From Myxococcus eversor (lineage in GTDB: Bacteria > Myxococcota > Myxococcia > Myxococcales > Myxococcaceae), in assembly GCF_010894455.1 (NCBI RefSeq), contig NZ_JAAIXY010000002.1:434001-498000 (forward strand): a stretch of DNA of 64,000 bases, given 5' to 3'. Shown in pieces: positions 1 to 7,566 of this stretch. The notes under the pieces are model-generated. The model saw nothing but the letters and a program-made list of their open reading frames with translations. It was not told the DNA's origin and searched no databases. The position numbers and the translations under genes were made by a program. Position 1 is the first letter of the stretch, and every line of letters begins with the position of its first letter.

Positions 1-1
1 G

Positions 2-1288
2 GGCAACTACGCCTCCGTCACCGGACACAAGGTGACGCCCGTCCACGTACGCTTCGCGCCCTGCTACAACGACTCGGGCGTCGTCGAGGGAGGCGTGGGC
101 ATCGTCGAGGACGTCTCCCAGCGGCGGCTCGCGGAGCGGGAGCGCGACGAGGGCATGGCCCTGCTCACCACGCTCTTCGACAGCGCGCCCGTGGGCCTGG
201 GCTTCATCGACACGCGGCTGCGCTACGTGCGCGTCAACGAGCGACTGGCGAACATCAACGGCAAATCCCCCGAGGAGCACCTGGGCAAGGACCCCCACCA
301 GGTGCTGGGGCCCGGCGGTCCCGCCGTCGAGCTCATGTTGCGACACGTGCTCGACACGGGCGAGCCCGTGGTGGAGGAGGAAGTGGACACCTCCCTCATC
401 GGCTCGCCCGGCCCCCGACGCCTGCTCGCGGGGAGCTGCTATCCGGTGCGTGCCCCCGACGGGCGCATGCTGGGCGTGGGCGTGCTGGTGGAGGACATCA
501 CCCGGCGCAAGCTGGCCGAGGAGGAGCGCGAGAAGCTGTACCACGAGGCCCAGCAAGCCATCCGCGTGCGCGACGACTTCCTGTCCATCGCCTCGCATGA
601 GCTGAAGACACCCCTCACCCCGCTGAGCCTCCGGCTGGCGACCCTGGAGCGCAAGCTGGAGCGGGGAGAGAGCGTGGACCCCACCACCCTGCGCCACGCG
701 CGTCAGCACCTGCTGCGGATGACGGGGCTCATCAATGACTTGCTGGATGCGTCGCGCATCGAAGCGGGCCGACTCGCGCTGCACCCGCAGGCCACGCGCA
801 TGGACAGTCTGGTGGAGCATGTCCTCCAGGCCATGGACGCGCAGCGCGCCGGCCACGAGCTGCGCTACGTGCACCCCGAGGACGCCGTGCAGGTGTTCGT
901 GGACCCGTACCGGCTGGAGCAGGTCATCTCCAACCTGGTGGAGAACGCGTTCAAGTACAGCCCCGACGGCGGCGTCATCCAGGTGACGCTGGAGACGCAC
1001 GGGGAGCTGGCGCTGCTGGCGGTGAAGGACCCGGGCATCGGCATCCCCGTGGACCAGCAGACGCAGCTCTTCGAACGCTACTTCCGCGCGCGCAACGTCT
1101 CCTCGCGCTCGTATGGCGGCCTGGGCCTGGGCCTGTACATCAGCCGCGACATCGTCGAGCGCCACGGCGGCCGCATCTGGGTGGAGAGCCAGGTCGGCCA
1201 GGGGTCCACCTTCCACATCGCCCTGCCGCTGCTCAGTGGCACCTCCGCCCACCCGGCCGTGAGCCAGCCGGACCAGCACGTTCACTGA
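2..1288 (+). CDS. PAS-domain sensor histidine kinase, 5' end outside the window
   Basis: The reading frame is open to the left edge, so the gene begins upstream. The visible part holds the end of one PAS/PAC module, a second PAS domain (roughly residues 50-165, ending in the PAC-like VEDITRRKLAEEE), a HisKA domain with the phospho-acceptor SHELKTPLTPL, and a HATPase domain with N box (LVENAFKYS) and G boxes (DPGIGIP, GGLGLGLYISR). It should autophosphorylate on the HisKA histidine in response to a PAS-sensed signal. No membrane segment is visible in this part. No response regulator follows, so it is probably an orphan kinase, common in myxobacteria. The family call is certain; signal and partner are unknown. 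Confidence 0.93.
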   Translation, partial: GNYASVTGHKVTPVHVRFAPCYNDSGVVEGGVGIVEDVSQRRLAERERDEGMALLTTLFDSAPVGLGFIDTRLRYVRVNERLANINGKSPEEHLGKDPHQVLGPGGPAVELMLRHVLDTGEPVVEEEVDTSLIGSPGPRRLLAGSCYPVRAPDGRMLGVGVLVEDITRRKLAEEEREKLYHEAQQAIRVRDDFLSIASHELKTPLTPLSLRLATLERKLERGESVDPTTLRHARQHLLRMTGLINDLLDASRIEAGRLALHPQATRMDSLVEHVLQAMDAQRAGHELRYVHPEDAVQVFVDPYRLEQVISNLVENAFKYSPDGGVIQVTLETHGELALLAVKDPGIGIPVDQQTQLFERYFRARNVSSRSYGGLGLGLYISRDIVERHGGRIWVESQVGQGSTFHIALPLLSGTSAHPAVSQPDQHVH

Positions 1289-1385
1289 AGCTCCGTCACC
1301 CCGCTTCCGAAAGAACTACAGGCCCGCCTGTCCACCACCGCGCATCCAAGGGGCCCAATCACCTGGATTCGCATGTCCCAGGCGA

Positions 1386-1401
1386 TGGCACGCGGGCTGC
1401 T
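1386..1401 (+). promoter_or_regulatory. Sigma-54 (-24/-12) type promoter
   Basis: TGGCACG, four bases, then CTGCT matches the RpoN consensus TGGCACG-N4-TTGCW except for one base in the -12 element. The invariant GG and GC are ten bases apart. Transcription would begin near 1412, and a ribosome site (GAGAGGAG, about 1427) and ATG at 1442 follow at normal distances. No activator site was identified. Confidence 0.6.
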
Positions 1402-1441
1402 CTATCCGAAGTCAGAGAAGCAACCCGAGAGGAGCAGGCAC

Positions 1442-1612
1442 ATGACGACGGAAACGGCTGCTTGGACTCGCGACAATGACGGCTGGCTCGTGCGCGTGAA
1501 GGTGGGCGGGCGCATCCAGGAAGTGCGTTGCACCACCGAAGGCCAGGCGCGCTACATCGCCGGCGTGCTGGCCTTCAATCCGCCGCCTCCCCCCTCGAAG
1601 CTGCGTCACTGA
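1442..1612 (+). CDS. Small protein of 56 residues, unknown function
   Basis: A longer frame begins at 1373, but the ATG at 1442 is preceded by GAGAGGAG at a good distance and is the likely start. The product (MTTETAAWTRDNDGWLVRVK...) is hydrophilic, without signal peptide or membrane segment, and ends in a proline run before SKLRH. The central part (WLVRVKVGGRIQEVRCTTEG) suggests a small beta-rich fold. I do not recognise the family. A sigma-54-like promoter lies 41 bases before the start, which argues that this is a real, regulated gene. It converges with the lipoprotein gene on the other strand, the two 3' ends overlapping by a few bases. Confidence 0.65.
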   Translation: MTTETAAWTRDNDGWLVRVKVGGRIQEVRCTTEGQARYIAGVLAFNPPPPPSKLRH

Positions 1613-2202
1613 GGGACGCTGGCGCCCGGCATCACCAGGTACGCGTCCAGGTGGTACCAGTTGTTGTACGCGACCTTCCACGCGCCATCGTGGACACCGG
1701 GCAGGGGGATGAGGGGGCCACCAATCTGGCCGCTGGTGCCCCACGTGAAGCCCATGTCCACGCCATTGGTCGTCTCCTGCACGGTGATGTCCGTGGCGAG
1801 CTGGGTGTTGAAGCGGCGAATCTCCGAGTTGGTGCCGGACACCCAGAACATGACGCGGTGGGCGCGCACGTCGAAGCCGAACGCGTAGAAGGCGCCCGAG
1901 TTGGTCGGGTCCGTGACGATGACGGTGTGCGCGCTGAGCAGGTAGGGGCTGTGCGGGTACAGCGGCGTGCCGGTGGGGATGCTCGACAAGGGCGTGGGCG
2001 CGGTGGGCATCGCGTACGGCGTCCCGGGGATGAGGCCCGGGCAGTAGTTGGACAGCGGCGGAGGCGCGGGGAGCGCGCGCTGCTCGGAGGAGCCCTGGGA
2101 CGACAGGTCCTCGGAGGTCGACACGTCGGAAGGGTCACCACCGCAGGCGGCGGCGGTGGACAGCGAGAGGATGCAGAGCAGCGCGGAGCGAAGGTTCTTC
2201 AT
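1606..2202 (-). CDS. Predicted lipoprotein of unknown function
   Basis: The ATG at 2202 (MKNLRSALLCILSLSTAAAC) follows a GAGGAA ribosome site, and is preferred over an in-frame start 27 bases upstream because the signal peptide then begins at once. The lipobox ends at Cys20, followed by a Ser/Asp/Glu-rich linker typical of surface-exposed myxobacterial lipoproteins. The rest (about 140 residues) is rich in Pro, Thr and aromatic residues and probably beta-structured; no catalytic motif is seen. It lies 105 bases downstream of the CHAT-protein gene on the same strand and could be co-transcribed with it. Function not assigned. Confidence 0.75.
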   Translation of the reverse strand: MKNLRSALLCILSLSTAAACGGDPSDVSTSEDLSSQGSSEQRALPAPPPLSNYCPGLIPGTPYAMPTAPTPLSSIPTGTPLYPHSPYLLSAHTVIVTDPTNSGAFYAFGFDVRAHRVMFWVSGTNSEIRRFNTQLATDITVQETTNGVDMGFTWGTSGQIGGPLIPLPGVHDGAWKVAYNNWYHLDAYLVMPGASVPQ

Positions 2203-2307
2203 GGTGTGTTCCTCGGTGTGTAGTGACACGTCGAGCGTCCACGGCCCTGGGGAGCCGAGGTCGCCTTTACGGCGGCTGCGGTGAAGGTGGAGCGGTGGGG
2301 GGCCGGG

Positions 2308-5289
2308 CTACTCGAAGACGACGACTGTCTTCACCCAGCTGTCGGGCCGCGCGGACAACTCGCGCAGGCGTTCATCTCGGAGCGCGGTGGCGGCGCTGGC
2401 GCCGGCGCGGATGCGCTCCATGACCCGCGCGAAGAAGGGCCCGGCCTCGGCGTCCGGGATGTCGATGGGTGAGGCGATGACGGCGCGCGCGCCCGCCTCG
2501 GCGAAGGCCACCGGAAGGCTCCACGGCGAGTGGAGATACGGCGCGGAGCGCGCGGCCTGGCACGCGCCGAGGAGCACCACCGGCGCCCCCTTGAGCTTCT
2601 GCTTGCGCACCTCGCCCGCGGTGAGCGCGTAGCGACCACCGACCTCGGGCGCCATCACCAGCAGCGAGGCGTCCGACACGCCCAGGTTCACCAGGCCGTG
2701 CGCGTGGATTTCCACCTCGGTGGCCTCGGCCAGCTCGGCCAGGAGGCGCGACGGCGTGGCGGCGGCGCCCGTCAGCTCCACGCGGCGCGGAGACGGACCA
2801 CCGGACAGCTCCCAACTGCGCAGCCGGGGCAGGTTCAGCGAGGCCGGCGCATCCACGTCGTAGACCACGAGCGGACGCGGCGCGGACAGGGCGGGCGCCT
2901 GGGCCTTCGGGCCCGTATCGTAGCTCCAGGCCAGCTCCGGCGGCAGCAGACCCGCCTGGCCATGCACCGGGTAGCGCGCGAACACATGCACATGCTCGCA
3001 GGGCTTCAGCGCGGCGGACATCGCCGGAGGCACCAGCGCGGTGATGTCGAAGTCGGGGGAGCGTCGGCTCGCGTCCTGATGACCGAGCAGCTCGCCACCC
3101 GGACCGCGCGCGGCGACCAGGGTGCGCTCGTCATGCACCTCCACGCCCAGCGCGCAGCGGGTGGGCGCGGCGACTCCGCTCTCCTCCGCGAAGAGGGCCA
3201 GCGCCCCCGCCCAGTCACCAGTGGAGCCCGCATCCAGGATGAGGGAGGAGTAGCTGTAGGCGCGGGCCTTCGCCGCCACCGGGTCTCCAGCACCCAGCCG
3301 CGTGCCGTCGGTGATGGCCTGGCGAAGCAACACGCGGCCCGCCTCGCGGTCCGAGCCGATGACGGCGCGCCCCTCGATGTGCGCGGCCATGACCCGCTCG
3401 CCCGGACGCAGCCAACCGGCGGCATCCAGCTTCTTCAAACCGTCGCGCACCTGCTCCGCGTCCCCGGGCTTCGGGTCCAGGCGAGCCAGGTCCGCGAGCA
3501 CGAAGGCGCCGTTGAGGAAGAAGGGCACCTCGCAGGCCGGAGCCTTCTGGAGCTCCGCGCGCGCCGCTTGCGGCTGGAGCGCGAAGACATGCAGCGACGC
3601 GAGGCTCTCGTGGACATGCCGGCTGGCCGCGCAGCTCCTGTCACGCAGGGCCTGCTCGCCCAGGTACGCGCGCGTCAGGGCGAAGGCGTTGCGGAAGCGC
3701 GCCAGGTCGCCCAGCACCAGCAGCAGGTCCGCCTGGAGCTTCCACTCCTGCGACTGCCGCGCCCACTGCAGGCCCGCCAGGGCGTGCTCGCGAGACTCCA
3801 CCAACCGGTGCTCGTCCTTGTAGATGTGCGCCAGCAGGTGCTCCAGCTGACCGCAGCGGTAGTCCGCCTTCGCGCTCCCGCAGGCCGCCACGGCGCGCAG
3901 GAGCCGAGCCTCCGCGCCGGCCAGGTCGCCCCGCGCATACTCGGCCAGGGCGCGCTCACGCTCCACGTTGAGCGTCAGCCACGAATCGCCGAGCGACTTC
4001 GCCGCCTGTTCATACGTGTCGAGGCGCGCCGGCAGTCCGCCCGCCAGCGGCAGCACACCCAGGAGGATGTCCTGGTGCTCCGTGCCAGCCAGCGCCTTCG
4101 CGAGCGGCTCCAGCGTCGTGCGGTCGAACGTCCCCTGCAGCACCTCGCGGAACCGGGCGGCCAGCGGCGCGCGGCGCTGGAAGTCCAGCCCGGCCACGCG
4201 CTCGGCGTAGCGCGCCATCGTCTCTCCGCCGTAGTGCGCGTCGAGGACATGCGCGAGCGGCAGGAGGGCACGCACGCGCTCGGCGGACGGGGCCGACCAC
4301 ACCGCGATGTTGAACCAGTTGCGCGCCGTGCCCGGCACCGCGCGAGCGATGTCCTCGGGAAAGGCAGTGCCGTCCAGGGCCAGCGCCTTGCCGGCCTTCT
4401 GCGCGGAGTCCCAGGCGCCCTGGCGTCCGTCGAGCTGCCGACGCAGCACCGCCGCGCGCTCCTTCGCCTCCTCCGACCAGCCCGGCTCGCCGAGCAGTGC
4501 CACCGCGTCGAAGGCCTCCGCCGCCAGCGCGTCCAGGCCCAGCTCGCGCAACACCAGCGCGCGGTTCCACAGCGCCTGCGGGTGTCGCGGGTGCTTCTCC
4601 AGCACGCCATCCAGCAGGGAGAGGGCCGCTTCCAGCTCGCCCTTCGTCAGCGCCACCACCGCCCTGTCGCTGTCCACGTCCGGAGACGCGGAGGCGCGTT
4701 GCAGGTAGTCCGCGGCCTGCTCGCGCTCACCGCGCAGCAGGTGTCCCACCGCGAGGCCCTGGAGGTCGCCCTCCTCCTCCAGCTTCGCCAGCGTCTGCAG
4801 CGGCACCAGCTCCCGGGGCCGCTCGTCGCCGGAGCGCAGCACGCCGTAGGGCCGGTGCGCGCTCGCGCCGGCCCAGCTCAGCCGTGCCTCCAACGAGCGC
4901 GTGGGCGCCAGGGCGAGCAGCTGCGTCTCGTCACCGCCCGGGTTGCGGATGCGCAGCGCCACCACCGCGAAGACGGCGGCCAGCGAGCCGGACAGCGCGG
5001 CGGCGGCCACCCAGTTGCGACGGCGGCTCCACGAGGGACGGAAGGCCCTGGCGGGCGCGGTCTCCACTCGGGCCGGTGGCGTCACCACGACCTGTACGGC
5101 GGACTTCGCCTCCTCGTGGGCGAGCTGCCCTCCGAGCGCCTGGAGCTGGAGGATGTCGTCCAGCTCCGCCTGGCACGCCTCGCACGTGCCCAGGTGCTCG
5201 CGGAACGTGTCGGCCTCCTCGCCGGACAGCTCGCCGTCCGCGAAGGCATGCACCAGGTCGTGGACCTCCATGGGCTCTGGAGCGCTCAT
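2308..5289 (-). CDS. Membrane anti-sigma factor fused to TPR and CHAT protease domains
   Basis: 993 residues. The N-terminus is a zinc-finger anti-sigma domain (His32-x3-Cys36-x2-Cys39), followed by a basic stretch and one membrane helix at about residues 93-113. The long middle is built of helical TPR-like repeats. The last ~200 residues are a CHAT (caspase-like) domain with a candidate dyad His864 (HAHG) and Cys910 (LLGACQ). The ATG at 5289 overlaps the stop of the ECF sigma gene (ATGA), so the pair is translationally coupled. By family knowledge the zinc finger should hold the sigma factor at the membrane; the single helix would then place TPR-CHAT outside the cytoplasm. How a CHAT protease would act in sigma release is inference. 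Confidence 0.85.
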   Translation of the reverse strand: MSAPEPMEVHDLVHAFADGELSGEEADTFREHLGTCEACQAELDDILQLQALGGQLAHEEAKSAVQVVVTPPARVETAPARAFRPSWSRRRNWVAAAALSGSLAAVFAVVALRIRNPGGDETQLLALAPTRSLEARLSWAGASAHRPYGVLRSGDERPRELVPLQTLAKLEEEGDLQGLAVGHLLRGEREQAADYLQRASASPDVDSDRAVVALTKGELEAALSLLDGVLEKHPRHPQALWNRALVLRELGLDALAAEAFDAVALLGEPGWSEEAKERAAVLRRQLDGRQGAWDSAQKAGKALALDGTAFPEDIARAVPGTARNWFNIAVWSAPSAERVRALLPLAHVLDAHYGGETMARYAERVAGLDFQRRAPLAARFREVLQGTFDRTTLEPLAKALAGTEHQDILLGVLPLAGGLPARLDTYEQAAKSLGDSWLTLNVERERALAEYARGDLAGAEARLLRAVAACGSAKADYRCGQLEHLLAHIYKDEHRLVESREHALAGLQWARQSQEWKLQADLLLVLGDLARFRNAFALTRAYLGEQALRDRSCAASRHVHESLASLHVFALQPQAARAELQKAPACEVPFFLNGAFVLADLARLDPKPGDAEQVRDGLKKLDAAGWLRPGERVMAAHIEGRAVIGSDREAGRVLLRQAITDGTRLGAGDPVAAKARAYSYSSLILDAGSTGDWAGALALFAEESGVAAPTRCALGVEVHDERTLVAARGPGGELLGHQDASRRSPDFDITALVPPAMSAALKPCEHVHVFARYPVHGQAGLLPPELAWSYDTGPKAQAPALSAPRPLVVYDVDAPASLNLPRLRSWELSGGPSPRRVELTGAAATPSRLLAELAEATEVEIHAHGLVNLGVSDASLLVMAPEVGGRYALTAGEVRKQKLKGAPVVLLGACQAARSAPYLHSPWSLPVAFAEAGARAVIASPIDIPDAEAGPFFARVMERIRAGASAATALRDERLRELSARPDSWVKTVVVFE

Positions 5290-5942
5290 GGCGTCTCTCC
5301 CTTGCCGGTGCCAGCGGGCATCAACAGCTCCTTCAGCTTGCGGCGCGCGCGGATGAGGCGCGTGCCCACGGTGGCCTTGGGGATGCCCAGGCGCTCCGCG
5401 ATTTCCGTATAGGGGCGTCCCTCCAGCGCATGGAGGCGGTACACCGTGGCGAACTCCTGGGGGATGCGCTCCAGGGCCTCGCGAAGCTGCTCCGGTCCAA
5501 TGGCGGCCCACGCGGGAGCGGCCTCCGGCTCCGGCGCGGCGATGCGCTCCTCCAGCTCCTCCGCCGACACATCCGAGCGGCGCTCACGCGCCTTGGAGCG
5601 GCACCGGTCGATGAAGAGGTGGTGGAGGATGGTGAAGAGCCACGCGCGCCCGTCGGTACCGGGACGGTAGCGGGCCAGGTTGAGCAGCCCGCGCTCGTAG
5701 GTGTCCTGGACCAGGTCCCTCGCGTCCGTCGGGTTGCCACACAGCCGGAGCGCCGTGGCGCGCAGCGCCGTCTCGTGCTCCCGGATGAAGGCCGCGAACC
5801 AACGGCTGTCGAGGGTCGGCGTTGAGAGGGGCCTGCTTTCCACGGGGGTCGCAGGCTGGACCGTCACGTCCGTGCCCGTCAAGCCCGGAGACCGTGCTCG
5901 GCGGGTCAGCAAGGCAGGTGGTTGCAGGGCGAAAGCATCCAT
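5286..5942 (-). CDS. ECF-family RNA polymerase sigma factor
   Basis: 218 residues with an N-terminal extension of about 45 residues, then sigma region 2 (DARDLVQDTYERGLLNLARY, with WLFTILHHLFIDRCR) and sigma region 4 (YTEIAERLGIPKATVGTRL helix-turn-helix). The ATG at 5942 has GGAG nine bases upstream; a GTG at 5957 with a stronger GGGAGGG site is an alternative adding five residues. The stop overlaps the start of the zinc-finger anti-sigma/CHAT gene by four bases, the classic sigma/anti-sigma arrangement. Targets are unknown; ECF systems usually autoregulate, but no promoter motif was recognised upstream. Confidence 0.92.
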   Translation of the reverse strand: MDAFALQPPALLTRRARSPGLTGTDVTVQPATPVESRPLSTPTLDSRWFAAFIREHETALRATALRLCGNPTDARDLVQDTYERGLLNLARYRPGTDGRAWLFTILHHLFIDRCRSKARERRSDVSAEELEERIAAPEPEAAPAWAAIGPEQLREALERIPQEFATVYRLHALEGRPYTEIAERLGIPKATVGTRLIRARRKLKELLMPAGTGKGETP

Positions 5943-6043
5943 GGCGGGTCGCTCCACTCAACGCCGCCCTCCCGCCATCTTCCCGAACGAATTATCGGCG
6001 GATTTTCCAGCCCCCGCCGGGAGCCCCCTTGGGAGGGTGGGCG

Positions 6044-6601
6044 TCAGTGCTCCGCTCGAGGGTTGCGCCGCACGATTTCGCCATTGAGGATGTTGGCGAA
6101 GCCCACCCACGCCAGATACGGCGCCACCAGCCACGCGGCCGGCCGATCCACCTCTCGCGTGGCGGCGATGTAGGCACCAATGCTTCCCAGCAGGGCCACG
6201 TTGTCCGCCAGCGCCCGGCGGGGCTGATGGCGGCCGAAGAAGAGCCAGGACCAGGCGGCGTTCAGGCCCAACTGCACGCCCCACCACCCCAGGGCCTGGG
6301 AGCGTGAGGGGCCCGCGGGCGCCGTCCACACCCGCCAGCCGGAGATGGCGATGAGGGCATAGAGCGCGGTCCACACGGGCGCGAAGGCCTTGGGTGGCGG
6401 CTGGAAGGGAGGCTTGCGCAGGTGGCGGTACCAGCGGGTATCGGCCGAGCTCTGCCGCGCGCCCAGGACCGCCGCGCCCAGCGTGAGCGCGCTGAAGGCC
6501 CCCAGCGCGATGACGGACTCGGTGCGCAGCGTGGGGTTGAGGGCGGTGCGCTTCACCGGACCCGGCACCGTTCGCGTCGAGGGCTCCCACGAGGTCTGCA
6601 T
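6044..6601 (-). CDS. TspO/MBR family membrane protein
   Basis: 185 residues with the family's landmark motifs: WYRHLRKPPFQPPPKAFAPVWTALY near the first third and QLGLNAAWSWLFFGRH in the middle, plus five hydrophobic segments. TspO proteins are tryptophan-rich membrane proteins that bind porphyrins and related ligands. The ATG at 6601 has GGGAGA at proper spacing; an upstream ATG at 6622 lacks this. The N-terminal ~30 residues before the first helix are longer than usual. It stands alone between the ECF sigma gene (86 bases away, same strand) and the divergent DUF924 gene. Confidence 0.9.
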   Translation of the reverse strand: MQTSWEPSTRTVPGPVKRTALNPTLRTESVIALGAFSALTLGAAVLGARQSSADTRWYRHLRKPPFQPPPKAFAPVWTALYALIAISGWRVWTAPAGPSRSQALGWWGVQLGLNAAWSWLFFGRHQPRRALADNVALLGSIGAYIAATREVDRPAAWLVAPYLAWVGFANILNGEIVRRNPRAEH

Positions 6602-6726
6602 GGACTGTCTCCCAGTGCGCATCGCGCGCCAGTGTTCGATGCAAGGTGGTGATGGCCCGCATCACCCGCCACCCCCGTTGACTGTCGACGGGTGGGCGCT
6701 CTATCGAGACCTTGGGGAGGAACGAC

Positions 6727-7317
6727 ATGGTGAGCGCGGACGAAGTGCTCGACTTCTGGTTCGGTCTGCCGGCGGACCCGGCTCGCAACCCAGCCTGCAT
6801 TCGTCCTCGCGCCGCGTGGTTCCAGCGCGACGCGGCCTTCGATGCGGAGTGCAGGGACCGCTTCCTGGACACGCACGAGCGAGCAGCGGCCGGGGAGTTG
6901 AGCTCCTGGCGGGACGAACCCCGCACCAGCCTGGCGCTGGTGCTGCTGCTGGACCAGGTACCCCGCAACCTCTTCCGAGGCACGCCCCGCGCGTTCGCCA
7001 CGGATGCCCACGCGCGCTCGGTGGCGCGTCACGCGCTGGCGAGGGGCCTGGACCTCACGCTGCCGTCCGTATGGCGGTGGTTCATGTACCTGCCCTTCGA
7101 GCACAGCGAGGAGCTCCACGACCAGCGGCTCTCCGTCTCGCTGTTCGAGATGCTGACGCTGCATCATTCCGGCAGCCACGAGACGCTCGGCTACGCGAAG
7201 CGACACCTGGACGTCATCGAGCGCTTCGGTCGCTTCCCACACCGCAACGATGCGCTGGGCCGTCCCACGACTCCGGAAGAGGCGCGCTTCCTCCAGGAGG
7301 CGGGCTCGGCGTTCTGA
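6727..7317 (+). CDS. DUF924 family protein
   Basis: 196 residues. The opening VSADEVLDFWFGLP, the central LDQVPRNLFRGTPRAFATDA and the final GRFPHRNDALGR are hallmarks of DUF924, an all-helical TPR-like family present in many bacteria and of unknown biochemical role. The ATG at 6727 follows GGGGAGG directly; an in-frame TTG at 6712 is less likely. It is divergent from tspO with about 125 bases between the starts. The 250 bases after it, up to the cyclase gene, hold no gene I can support. Confidence 0.88.
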   Translation: MVSADEVLDFWFGLPADPARNPACIRPRAAWFQRDAAFDAECRDRFLDTHERAAAGELSSWRDEPRTSLALVLLLDQVPRNLFRGTPRAFATDAHARSVARHALARGLDLTLPSVWRWFMYLPFEHSEELHDQRLSVSLFEMLTLHHSGSHETLGYAKRHLDVIERFGRFPHRNDALGRPTTPEEARFLQEAGSAF

Positions 7318-7566
7318 CGTCGCTGCTGTCCCGACGGGGCCCCGCGGCGACGCGTGGGCCCGCGCTCGGAGTTTCCGCGCGAATAACCCACGGACTCGCG
7401 CGTCGGATGCCGAGCGTGTACACGAGGGCTCGTCGTCTCCGCGTGTCTCACGGTCGTGACTTCAGTGTATTCATGGTTTTATCGGCACCCTTCCGGCCGG
7501 GGAGATGCCGTGCGCGAGTGCGTGCTGGGCTAGTGTGGCGAGCCACGCACATCGCAAGAGGGGGCC

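Noticed and set aside
2530..5412. 960-codon open frame on the plus strand opposite the anti-sigma/CHAT gene
   Set aside because: Shadow frame caused by extreme third-position GC; composition (Arg/Gln/His-rich) unlike a protein, and the minus-strand gene has clear domains.
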